The notes under the pieces were generated by a model. The model had not been told where the DNA came from. It made no database searches and was given only the letters and a program-made list of their open reading frames with translations. From the NCBI GenBank assembly GCA_947458795.1, contig CANHCD010000117.1, positions 1-6,745 of the forward strand: a stretch of DNA of 6,745 nucleotides, read 5' to 3'. The DNA comes from Cyclobacteriaceae bacterium. GTDB lineage: Bacteria > Bacteroidota > Bacteroidia > Cytophagales > Cyclobacteriaceae. A program made the position numbers and the translations under genes. Below are positions 1 to 5,969 of this stretch, in pieces (the first letter of the stretch is position 1; each line of letters starts with the position of its first letter).

Positions 1-31
1 CAAATGGGCGGTTTTGGAGAAAAATAAATAG

Positions 32-202
32 GTAATTATCTCCCAAGTAGGCCTGGCTTCCTTTGAAGTCACCCAAACTAATTTGCAAAGCATTAGCCCT
101 TGGGATATTGCGTTAAACGATGGTATTTGGAAAATTATACCCGGAATGTTCTTTAGTATTATTATTTCAATTATTTTAAAGAAAAATCCTAACATATCAT
201 GA
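32..202 (+). pseudogene. C-terminal tail of an interrupted, DUF4199-like membrane protein
   Basis: This frame is open for 56 codons and ends in TGA at 200-202, overlapping the next start as ATGA, the usual coupling of genuine consecutive genes. The peptide runs from a polar stretch into SPWDIALNDGIWKIIPG, then a hydrophobic segment (FFSIIISIILKK) and a short polar end. This matches the layout of a DUF4199 C-terminus: soluble loop, last membrane helix, di-lysine. There is no ATG before residue 39, and all three plus frames are closed just upstream (TAA 25-27, TAG 29-31, TAA 33-35). A single in-frame nonsense codon (TAG), or a one-base loss near 30-34 joining the frame that ends at 35, would explain it. 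The family call rests on layout and on the intact DUF4199 gene next door. Alternatives are a sequencing error, or a 39-residue one-TM peptide starting at TTG 83. Confidence 0.45.
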
Positions 203-750
203 CCGAACAAGCACAGTCTCCAATTCAATCCGCAGTAAGACCAGGAATAATTCTAGGTCTTGTCTCATTGGTACTCACGTATGTTGCCTATTTCATTGAC
301 TCCTCCTATTTAGCTTCTGGCTATTTCGGGCTGGTTTCCTTGGTACTTTTCTTTGGCCTTATCATTTATTTTGGAAAAGAGTACAGAAAAGAGGTGGGTG
401 GTTTTATGTCTTTTGGGACCGCATTTAAATTCAGCTTTTTTGCCATTCTGACCTCAGGGCTTATTGGCTTGATTGGGAGTATACTCTTATTCCATGTGAT
501 TGATCCTTCCTTGCCGCAAGTGCTTGGAGATATCACTTTTGAGTCGCAACTGGAAATGATGGAAAACTTTGGTGCAAGTCCTGATTCTTTAGCTCCTGAA
601 GTTCTTGATGACATGAGAGAAGCCTCTGCTTCCAACTTTACCTTAGTAGGTCAATTGAAAGGTTTTGGTATTGGATTAATTGCTTATGCCATTATTGCCT
701 TAATTTTGGGAGCAATACTTAAAAAGCGAGACAAGTCCTTAGACTTTTAA
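199..750 (+). CDS. DUF4199 family inner-membrane protein
   Basis: A 183-residue integral membrane protein of unknown function. Hydrophobic segments lie at about residues 16-34, 41-58, 76-101 and 154-174. Between the second and third is the conserved-looking GGFMSFGTAFK stretch (67-77) that I associate with DUF4199, a family found mainly in Bacteroidota. A polar acidic loop (about 102-150) precedes the last helix, and the protein ends in KKRDKSLDF. The length is typical of the family. The ATG at 199 overlaps the stop of the preceding frame, and the stop lies one base before the start of the glycosyltransferase, so translational coupling is likely. Being directly ahead of a membrane-anchored glycosyltransferase suggests an accessory role in the same envelope or glycolipid process, but this is inference only. 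No Shine-Dalgarno sequence is evident, as is common in this phylum. Confidence 0.85.
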   Translation: MTEQAQSPIQSAVRPGIILGLVSLVLTYVAYFIDSSYLASGYFGLVSLVLFFGLIIYFGKEYRKEVGGFMSFGTAFKFSFFAILTSGLIGLIGSILLFHVIDPSLPQVLGDITFESQLEMMENFGASPDSLAPEVLDDMREASASNFTLVGQLKGFGIGLIAYAIIALILGAILKKRDKSLDF

Positions 751-751
751 C

Positions 752-1711
752 ATGACCCAGATTTCCGTAATTGTTCCTGTTTTCAACGAAGAAGAATCGC
801 TTCCAGAACTGACCCAGTGGATACATCGGGTCATGCAGGAGCATGGATTCTCCTATGAAGTGCTTTTGATTAACGACGGAAGTACAGACCGCTCCTGGGA
901 AGTAATCCAGCAGCTATCCGCAAGTAATAGCGCGTTGAAAGGAATTAATTTTACGCGCAATTACGGAAAATCTGCCGCCCTCGACGCAGGCTTCAAGCGT
1001 TGCTCTGGAGAAGTGGTAATCACCATGGATGCAGACCTGCAAGACAGTCCAGATGAAATCCCAGGGCTTTATTCTATGATCAAGGGGGGCCTTGATGTAG
1101 TGTCTGGCTGGAAAAAAGAACGTCATGACCCTATTTCCAAAACCATTCCCTCTAAATTTTTCAATGGGGTCACCCGCTGGATCTCTGGGATTCAACTCCA
1201 TGATTTCAATTGTGGACTGAAAGCCTACCGCAACAAGGTGGTGAAAAACATCCACATCTACGGGGAGATGCACCGCTACATTCCCTTGCTAGCCAAATGG
1301 AATGGCTTCCACAAAATCGGTGAGAAGGTAGTAGCCCATCAAGCACGCAAGTACGGGTACTCCAAGTTTGGCTTGGAGCGCTTTCTCAACGGCTTTTTGG
1401 ACCTTATCTCCGTATCCTTTGTTCACCGGTACAAGAAAAAGCCGATGCACTTTTTTGGCCTCTTGGGCACGCTTTCCTTTGTTACAGGAATTGGAATCAC
1501 AGGCTGGTTGATTGGAGAAAAAATTTATGGACTAAGTCAAGGAGTGAAGGTGAGAGAGGTAGTAGATCAACCACTATTCTTCTTGGCTTTGGTGGCTCTC
1601 GTGATTGGAGCGCAGTTGTTTTTGACAGGATTCATCGCGGAGCTGATGACTTCCAACCAAGCCAAAGAGCCTGAGTACAAAATTGACGAAGAAATCAACC
1701 TCGATTTTTAA
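752..1711 (+). CDS. Family 2 glycosyltransferase, polyisoprenyl-phosphate (GtrB/ArnC/DPM1-like) type
   Basis: A 319-residue GT-A fold enzyme that should transfer a sugar from a nucleotide donor to a polyprenyl-phosphate carrier at the cytoplasmic membrane face. The N-terminus ISVIVPVFNEEESLPEL (4-20) is the donor-binding start. NDGSTDRS (41-48) and the metal-binding DADLQD (93-98) follow, then DFNCGLKAYR (151-160) and MHRYIP (173-178), both typical of this subgroup. Amphipathic KKKP (228-231) leads into two C-terminal membrane helices at about 233-254 and 274-298, the GtrB/ArnC arrangement. The tail is short and acidic. Length is normal for the subgroup. The gene sits one base after DUF4199, and its stop shares a base with the next start (TAATG at 1709-1713), so it is part of an operon. 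The exact sugar and acceptor cannot be read from the sequence. Confidence 0.9.
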   Translation: MTQISVIVPVFNEEESLPELTQWIHRVMQEHGFSYEVLLINDGSTDRSWEVIQQLSASNSALKGINFTRNYGKSAALDAGFKRCSGEVVITMDADLQDSPDEIPGLYSMIKGGLDVVSGWKKERHDPISKTIPSKFFNGVTRWISGIQLHDFNCGLKAYRNKVVKNIHIYGEMHRYIPLLAKWNGFHKIGEKVVAHQARKYGYSKFGLERFLNGFLDLISVSFVHRYKKKPMHFFGLLGTLSFVTGIGITGWLIGEKIYGLSQGVKVREVVDQPLFFLALVALVIGAQLFLTGFIAELMTSNQAKEPEYKIDEEINLDF

Positions 1712-2673
1712 TGTTCTTTTCCTGTATCATTCCTGTTTACAATCGACCGGGTGAACTACAGGAATTGCTGAGGAGCCTGCTTGCCCAAACCTACGCGCAG
1801 TTTGAGGTAATCGTGGTAGAAGATGGTTCCACCCTTCGCTGCGATGAAGTAGTTACTTCCTTCAGTCAAGATCTTTCCATTCGCTATTTCTATCAAGAAA
1901 ATACAGGCCAAGGCTTTGCGCGTAATTTTGGAATGCAGCAGGCCAAGGGAGATTTCTTTGTGATTCTCGATTCGGATGTGATTCTTCCATCCAGCTACTT
2001 TGAAGCACTTGAAAAAGCGATTGCAGCCCAATCTCTGGATGCTTTTGGAGGTCCGGATGCGGCAGCTTCGGACTTTTCTCCACTCCAAAAAGCGATGGAC
2101 TTTGCGATGACTTCCTTCTGGACTACAGGAGGTATTCGAGGTAAACTCAAAAACCCTGCGGCCTACCAGGCACGCGGATTCAATATGGGTGTGTCTAGAG
2201 CTGTATTTGACCGTTTGGGAGGCTTTGTAGATCCTAACAGGGGAGAAGACATTGAGTGGAGCCTCCGCATCAAGAAGGCGGGATTTCGCTTGGAATTGGT
2301 GTCAGAGGCTTTTGTCTACCACAAACGAAAAAATACCCTCTGGTCCTTTGCGAAGCAGGCCTTTTCCTTTGGCCGAAACCGGGTCAATGTGTCTCGTTTT
2401 CACCCCGAAGCCATCAAACTGGTCCATGCCTTGCCGAGCCTATTTCTTCTTTTTCTGATTTCGATTGGAGTGAACTTAATTTTTTTAAAGTTCATGCTAA
2501 TCCCTCAGCTGCTGATCTTTTGGGCTTGGGCTATCCTTGTCATCAACCAAGCGTATTGGAAGTACCGCTCTTTGTTGGTTGGTCATTTGGCACTTTTAAC
2601 CTCCTTGGTTCAACTCTGCGGCTACGGATCAGGATTGTTAGTCGAACTAGCGGTAAAGTTGCGGAAAGGTTAA
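1711..2673 (+). CDS. Membrane-anchored family 2 glycosyltransferase
   Basis: A 320-residue family 2 glycosyltransferase of a different subgroup from its neighbour. It opens with FSCIIPVYNRPGELQELLRSL (3-23), then VVEDGST (35-41), GFARNFGM (68-75) and the metal-binding DSD at 87-89. The acceptor-side region has GFNMGVSRAVFDRLGGF (156-172) and GEDIEWSLRIKKAG (178-191), where the ED pair fits the catalytic-base position of inverting enzymes. Hydrophobic segments at about 241-260, 264-280 and 288-312 anchor the C-terminus in the membrane. It overlaps the preceding gene by one base, so the two enzymes are probably made together and may act successively on one glycan or glycolipid; substrates are unknown. 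It ends tail-to-tail with the minus-strand methyltransferase, the two stop codons sharing TTAA at 2670-2673. Confidence 0.88.
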   Translation: MFFSCIIPVYNRPGELQELLRSLLAQTYAQFEVIVVEDGSTLRCDEVVTSFSQDLSIRYFYQENTGQGFARNFGMQQAKGDFFVILDSDVILPSSYFEALEKAIAAQSLDAFGGPDAAASDFSPLQKAMDFAMTSFWTTGGIRGKLKNPAAYQARGFNMGVSRAVFDRLGGFVDPNRGEDIEWSLRIKKAGFRLELVSEAFVYHKRKNTLWSFAKQAFSFGRNRVNVSRFHPEAIKLVHALPSLFLLFLISIGVNLIFLKFMLIPQLLIFWAWAILVINQAYWKYRSLLVGHLALLTSLVQLCGYGSGLLVELAVKLRKG

Positions 2674-3434
2674 TTTCCTTTTCGGCAAACAAAGAGCATC
2701 TCATCCGGAGCGAGTGCATACTGCTTCACTTTTTCTGGAGCAATCTCCTTTACAAACTGATTTTCTTCGATCTGTATTCCTGAGCCGCGAAGGCGAGCAG
2801 CATAGTCCTTTCCAAATTTCCGCACGTGATCCCGCTGACCAAATAGGCGCTCCCGCTCTGCAGGATCGGTGATGGTCTTGTCTTCTAGTGTTGTTTCTAG
2901 TGGATACACAGGAGATTGCAAGATGCCCCATCCTCCAGGTTTTAAGACCCGATTAAATTCAGAACAGGCCAATAGGTCATCGTCCACATGCTCCAATACG
3001 TGGTTGCAAAAGACCACATCAAAAGTGTTGTCCGGAAATGGGATCTCGTGAACATCCATCTTCACTTTGGCTAGGGGAGACTCGATGTCTGCGGTGATGT
3101 AATCCAGGTTGGGGAGCGCTTCAAATCTTTTGATAAAGCAATGCTCGGGAGCGACATGGAGCACCTTTAGGGGTGCAGTAAAAAAGTTGGTTTTCTCTTG
3201 AAGGAAAAGCCACATCAAGCGGTGTCGTTCCAGAGCTAGGCAGTTGGGGCAGAGCGCATTTTCGCGTGCGATGCGGCCATAGGGTAAAAATTTCTTGTAG
3301 GAATGAGAGCAGACAGGGCAGGTGACGTCTTTGCCCTGGTTGAGCTGGGAGAGTACCTTCATCGCTATGGGGCTCACCGTTTGGAGGATAGGCCTTGGGA
3401 TGTAGCGAATGACAAAACTGATGATGGATTTCAT
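2670..3434 (-). CDS. Class I SAM-dependent methyltransferase with N-terminal four-cysteine (zinc-ribbon-like) segment
   Basis: A 254-residue methyltransferase. Residues 1-30 are mildly hydrophobic. CPVC (39-42) and CPNC (62-65) could form a four-cysteine zinc site of rubredoxin or zinc-ribbon type. The catalytic fold follows: VLHVAPE (91-97) as SAM motif I, ITADIESP (113-120), a DVHEIPFPDNTFDVVFCNHVLEHVDDD run (127-153) typical of Methyltransf_11-like enzymes, and LKPGGWGILQSPVY (164-177). I chose the ATG at 3432-3434. A longer frame starts at TTG 3464, but its ten extra residues look non-conserved. The substrate is unknown. Its position opposite two glycosyltransferases could mean sugar or lipid O-methylation, but it is on the other strand and need not be co-expressed. 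No good promoter box is seen in the 106-bp gap upstream, so it may be read from the gene before it. Confidence 0.87.
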   Translation of the reverse strand: MKSIISFVIRYIPRPILQTVSPIAMKVLSQLNQGKDVTCPVCSHSYKKFLPYGRIARENALCPNCLALERHRLMWLFLQEKTNFFTAPLKVLHVAPEHCFIKRFEALPNLDYITADIESPLAKVKMDVHEIPFPDNTFDVVFCNHVLEHVDDDLLACSEFNRVLKPGGWGILQSPVYPLETTLEDKTITDPAERERLFGQRDHVRKFGKDYAARLRGSGIQIEENQFVKEIAPEKVKQYALAPDEMLFVCRKGN

Positions 3435-3518
3435 AGGACTAGGTAGGAGGCTGCAAGTTACCAAAAGAGGTGCTTCTTGGCTAGTTTTTTGTAGGGGAAT
3501 TCGTTTATACTCTTATTT

Positions 3519-3549
3519 AAGGAGTAGTTCTTGGAGCGAATCACTCCTT
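3519..3549 (-). other. Weak stem-loop at the end of the two-TM protein gene
   Basis: AAGGAGT at 3519-3525 and ACTCCTT at 3543-3549 form a perfect 7-bp inverted repeat with a 17-base loop. It spans the TGA stop (3541-3543) of the upstream minus-strand gene. No T-run follows on the minus strand, so this is not a standard intrinsic terminator. It might slow or process the transcript ahead of the methyltransferase gene, or be chance. Confidence 0.25.
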
Positions 3550-4044
3550 TTCACTTTGCGGAGAAGCGGATTTGAAGGCATGAAAATGAGCAATAGCCTG
3601 CTTTGCTTCCTCGGGTTTTTGAGTTCCAATCAAGAATTTTTTACCCTGGGTTTTTACAAGGATGCCCCATTTTCCTCCGGTGGTGTAAGACCAAGAATCC
3701 CCATTCCATTTGATTCCCCAGCCCCCGTACTCCCACAAACCGTTGTACTCGACCAGATCCATGGTATCAATCGCTTTGAAGCGATAGCTTCTCCATCGAG
3801 TAAAAGGAAAAAATCGAAACGATAAGCGGTCCACCACTATTCTTGTGGATAGCTTAAAGCTTAGAAAAAGAAGATTTAAAAAGAAAAGCATTCCTATTGG
3901 GAAGGCGATATCGATAAAGGCAAGTGGGGCTTCTCTTTCCATAAAAAATATAGAGCCAAGAGATATTCCTGTAACTCCCAGAAGGATTGCCCAGATCCAG
4001 ATTTGTCTGAAGCGCTGGATCTCTTGAAAGACGACTTTTGCCAT
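3541..4044 (-). CDS. Two-TM membrane protein with PH-like C-terminal region, function unknown
   Basis: A 167-residue protein I cannot name. Two hydrophobic segments (about 15-35 and 41-63) are separated by a short loop (MEREAP), so both termini should face the same side. The remainder (about 66-153) is a beta-rich domain. It contains FRFFPFTRWRSYRFKAIDTMD (76-96), then WEYGGWGIKW (104-113), then GGKWGILVKTQGKKFLIGTQKPEE (123-146). That pattern of strands ending in an 'IGTQ-PEE' turn and a helix resembles bacterial PH-like domains of small membrane proteins; this is recognition by pattern, not a database result. The last 15 residues are polar. The gene follows the ftsY terminator, so it needs its own promoter in 4045-4136, where I see only poor candidates (for instance a TATTTTTT box). 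The ATG at 4042-4044 is the only early start. Confidence 0.75.
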   Translation of the reverse strand: MAKVVFQEIQRFRQIWIWAILLGVTGISLGSIFFMEREAPLAFIDIAFPIGMLFFLNLLFLSFKLSTRIVVDRLSFRFFPFTRWRSYRFKAIDTMDLVEYNGLWEYGGWGIKWNGDSWSYTTGGKWGILVKTQGKKFLIGTQKPEEAKQAIAHFHAFKSASPQSEKE

Positions 4045-4136
4045 AGTTTCAATTTAACGCTTTTTTCTCATCCATAGGTGAAAAAATAAGGGGATGATTT
4101 TAAAGTCCATGCCCATACTACCCCACTGGATTAAGC

Positions 4137-4167
4137 AAAAAAATCCCTCCGAAATTTCGGAGGGATT
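4137..4167 (-). terminator. Intrinsic terminator of ftsY
   Basis: A perfect 26-base palindrome spans 4142-4167, with core arms CCCTCCG and CGGAGGG. It begins 5 bases after the ftsY stop codon when read on the minus strand. The plus-strand A-run at 4137-4143 gives seven T residues after the stem on the minus strand. This is a strong Rho-independent terminator for minus-strand transcription. On the plus strand there is no matching T-run. Confidence 0.9.
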
Positions 4168-4172
4168 AAATG

Positions 4173-5129
4173 CTACTTCTTTTTGAAAAGTGAGTCTACA
4201 AATTCGGTGCGGTTGAAGAGCTGCAAGTCGGTCATTTTTTCTCCTACGCCAATGTACTTGACTGGGATTTTGAACTGGTCTGAGATACCGATTACTACTC
4301 CTCCTTTGGCAGTTCCGTCCAGTTTGGTAATGGCGAGGGAGCTCACTTCGGTGGCCTTGGTAAATTCTTTGGCCTGCAAAAAGGCGTTTTGTCCGGTAGA
4401 TCCATCCAGCACCAACAGAATCTCATGCGGGGCATCGGGAATAAATTTCTGCATCACCCGCTTGATCTTGGTTAGCTCGTTCATCAGGTTGACCTTGGTG
4501 TGCAGACGACCAGCAGTATCGATGATGACCAGGTCCGCTTTCGTATCTACACCTTGCTTCATGGTATCAAAGGCCACAGAAGCAGGATCTGTATTCATGC
4601 CGTGGGATACGACTGGAACTCCCACACGATTGCCCCAAAGGATCAGTTGATCTACTGCAGCAGCTCTGAAGGTATCTGCTGCTCCAAGTACTACTGACTT
4701 GCCTGCATTTTTGAAAAGGTGTGCTAATTTGCCGATGGTGGTGGTTTTCCCGACCCCATTGACCCCTACAACTAAAATGACATAGGGCTTTTTGTCTGCG
4801 GGAAGGTCAAAGTCAAGGAGGTCCTGCGTGTTGTTTTCTTCCAGGAGCAATGCTATTTCTTCTCGAAGGATGAGGTCTAGCTCGGAAGTATTGAGGTATT
4901 TGTCACGAGCGACGCGCTCCTCTATTCGTTTGATTACTTTGAGGGTAGTCTCCACTCCTAGATCCGATCCGATGAGTACCTCTTCCAACTCATCCAATAC
5001 TTCTTCATCGACCTTTGATTTGCCGACTACAGCCTTGCTGAGTTTCGAGAAAATAGACTCACTGGTCTTTTGGAGACCTTGGTCCAAACTTTCTTTTTTC
5101 TCTTTTGAGAAGAAACCAAAAATTCCCAT
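4173..5129 (-). CDS. ftsY: Signal recognition particle receptor FtsY
   Basis: A 318-residue SRP GTPase that docks ribosome-SRP complexes at the inner membrane for co-translational insertion of membrane proteins. The N-terminus MGIFGFFSKEKKES is a short amphipathic, basic membrane-targeting segment. The long acidic A domain of E. coli FtsY is absent. The helical N domain covers about 17-100. The G domain has the P-loop GVNGVGKTTTIGKLA (122-136), DTFRAAAVDQL (152-162), DTAGRLH (204-210), TKLDGTAKGG (268-277) and the closing GVGEKMTDLQLF (294-305). All GTPase motifs are intact. It lies downstream of bL28, bL33 and DUF4295 on the same strand, an order I know from many Bacteroidota. A terminator-like hairpin stands about 34 bases before the ATG, suggesting reduced readthrough from the ribosomal genes. 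A strong terminator follows directly, and no rimO gene follows as it does in some relatives. Confidence 0.97.
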   Translation of the reverse strand: MGIFGFFSKEKKESLDQGLQKTSESIFSKLSKAVVGKSKVDEEVLDELEEVLIGSDLGVETTLKVIKRIEERVARDKYLNTSELDLILREEIALLLEENNTQDLLDFDLPADKKPYVILVVGVNGVGKTTTIGKLAHLFKNAGKSVVLGAADTFRAAAVDQLILWGNRVGVPVVSHGMNTDPASVAFDTMKQGVDTKADLVIIDTAGRLHTKVNLMNELTKIKRVMQKFIPDAPHEILLVLDGSTGQNAFLQAKEFTKATEVSSLAITKLDGTAKGGVVIGISDQFKIPVKYIGVGEKMTDLQLFNRTEFVDSLFKKK

Positions 5130-5162
5130 GGGATTTGTCGCTAATTGAAAGTTAAGGTAATG

Positions 5163-5196
5163 AAAAAGTCCCTGCTGAACTAATCAGAGGGACTTT
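5163..5196 (-). terminator. Terminator-like hairpin (candidate attenuator) between DUF4295 and ftsY
   Basis: The outer arms AAAGTCCCT (5165-5173) and AGGGACTTT (5188-5196) are perfectly complementary. The stem continues with CTGA (5175-5178) against TCAG (5184-5187) after one bulged G, leaving a 5-base ACTAA loop. Minus-strand transcripts run into five T residues (A-run at 5163-5167). It lies 25 bases past the DUF4295 stop and about 34 bases before the ftsY start. It therefore closes the ribosomal protein transcript, yet leaves no room for an ftsY promoter behind it, which suggests partial termination. Confidence 0.75.
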
Positions 5197-5221
5197 AGAA
5201 CCAACACAAGGAAGGTAAATA

Positions 5222-5374
5222 TTATTTATTCAAGACTGCCTGAACTTCAGTAGAAGGAACCATTTCTTCTCTAAAGGTGTATGCGCCAGTCTTTGGAGAC
5301 TTCACTGCACGAATTACTTTGACGTAAGACACGCCACCTTCTTTTTTTAGGGTTGCTACAACTTTCTTAGCCAT
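5222..5374 (-). CDS. DUF4295 family 50-residue protein
   Basis: A small basic protein of 50 residues, beginning MAKKVVATLKKEGGVSY and continuing with KVIRAVKSPKTGAYTFREE (19-37). This is the pattern of DUF4295, a Bacteroidota family regularly encoded with bL28 and bL33. It is full length for the family. The basic charge and constant placement in the ribosomal protein block suggest a ribosome-associated protein, but that is inference from context. The start ATG (5372-5374) lies 37 bases after the bL33 stop, behind a small GC-rich hairpin and an A-rich stretch. A terminator-like hairpin follows it. No cysteines or membrane segments are present. Confidence 0.9.
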   Translation of the reverse strand: MAKKVVATLKKEGGVSYVKVIRAVKSPKTGAYTFREEMVPSTEVQAVLNK

Positions 5375-5389
5375 TGTTTTTTTGTTTAG

Positions 5390-5402
5390 GGGACGAGGTC
5401 CC
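5390..5402 (-). other. Short GC-rich hairpin between rpmG and DUF4295
   Basis: GGGAC (5390-5394) and GTCCC (5398-5402) form a perfect 5-bp stem with a 3-base loop in the 37-base gap. No T-run follows on the minus strand, so it is not a terminator. It could be an RNA processing or stability element. The same GGGAC/GTCCC word appears in the other two gaps of this gene cluster. Confidence 0.35.
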
Positions 5403-5411
5403 GAGCTAAAA

Positions 5412-5594
5412 TTACTTTATTTCTTTATGAACAGTCATCTTCTTCAAGATTGGATTGAATTTCTTCAACTCTAATCTTTCAGTTGTGTTTTTTCTGTTTT
5501 TGGTGGTGATGTATCTAGAAGTACCTGGCATGCCTGAGTTTTTATGCTCTGTGCATTCCATAATCACTTGTACTCTGTTGCCTTTCTTAGCCAT
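5412..5594 (-). CDS. rpmG: Large ribosomal subunit protein bL33 (zinc-free form)
   Basis: A 60-residue, strongly basic ribosomal protein of the 50S subunit. The pattern MAKKGNRVQVIMECTEHK, then SRYITTKNRKNTTERLELKKFNPILKKMTVHKE, is characteristic of bL33. Only one cysteine (Cys14) is present, so the paired CxxC zinc ligands of zinc-binding bL33 paralogues are missing; this is the zinc-independent type. The gene starts 31 bases after the rpmB stop and ends 37 bases before DUF4295, so the three are probably one transcript. Length is normal for Bacteroidota. Confidence 0.97.
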   Translation of the reverse strand: MAKKGNRVQVIMECTEHKNSGMPGTSRYITTKNRKNTTERLELKKFNPILKKMTVHKEIK

Positions 5595-5625
5595 CTCTGT
5601 GTTGATTTAAGGGACTGTGACTGGA

Positions 5626-5868
5626 TTATCTGATTACAATCATGCCGCTATCCTGCGCTTTTTTCAAAACTGCAGTAATGCCATTCTTGTTGATTGTCTT
5701 CAATGCCTTAGAGCACACTTTCAATGTAATCCATGCGTCTTCTTCAGGAACGTAAAAACTCTTCTTGTGAAGGTTTGGGTAAAATTTACGCTTCGTCTTG
5801 TTGTTTGCATGGGAAACATTGTTACCTACTCGAGGTCTTTTGCCGGTAATGTCACAAACTTTTGCCAT
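5626..5868 (-). CDS. rpmB: Large ribosomal subunit protein bL28
   Basis: An 80-residue basic 50S ribosomal protein. The N-terminus MAKVCDITGKRPRVGNNVSH (1-20) followed by ANNKTKRKFYPNL (21-33) is diagnostic of bL28. The C-terminal part has KVCSKALKTINKNGI (50-64). A longer open frame reaches back to 5943, but its extra 25 residues do not fit the family, and the ATG at 5866-5868 gives the canonical MAKVC start. Cysteines occur only at 5 and 52. The TGK motif has no partner CxxC, so no zinc site is evident. It is the first gene of the rpmB-rpmG-DUF4295-ftsY run, with a candidate promoter at 5911-5940. Confidence 0.97.
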   Translation of the reverse strand: MAKVCDITGKRPRVGNNVSHANNKTKRKFYPNLHKKSFYVPEEDAWITLKVCSKALKTINKNGITAVLKKAQDSGMIVIR

Positions 5869-5910
5869 GATAATATCTACTTTGTGGTATGCGTTTCTGT
5901 ATTGGGTCTG

Positions 5911-5940
5911 CAAATATCGGAACTTTTCGGATAGTAGCAA
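5911..5940 (-). promoter_or_regulatory. Candidate Bacteroidota-type promoter of the rpmB cluster
   Basis: On the minus strand TTG (5938-5940) is followed after 19 bases by GATATTTG (5911-5918). This differs at one base from the TAnnTTTG -7 box, and the spacing is right for the -33/-7 promoter of this phylum. The start of transcription would fall near 5905, giving a leader of about 36 bases before rpmB. Confidence 0.45.
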
Positions 5941-5969
5941 CAACTATTTTTAAAAATATTCCTTGATTT

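Noticed and set aside
2256..2783. A 175-codon plus-strand open frame over the end of the second glycosyltransferase
   Set aside because: It overlaps two well-supported genes (GT2 and the methyltransferase) in other frames, and its translation has no recognisable domain. It is a shadow of real coding sequence.
3435..3464. TTG start extending the methyltransferase by ten residues
   Set aside because: The extra residues (LVTCSLLPSP) are unlike a conserved start, and no ribosome binding site favours TTG over the ATG at 3434.
4183..4650. A long plus-strand frame antisense to ftsY
   Set aside because: FtsY carries every GTPase motif on the other strand, so this frame is a by-product of its codon pattern.
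5617..5934. A 105-codon plus-strand frame antisense to rpmB
   Set aside because: It lies almost exactly opposite bL28, whose family match is unambiguous. The translation is a cysteine- and phenylalanine-rich shadow without domain features.
5945..5958. AT-only 14-base palindrome between DUF5522 and rpmB as a terminator
   Set aside because: The stem is made only of A-T pairs and would be very unstable, so I do not call it a terminator.
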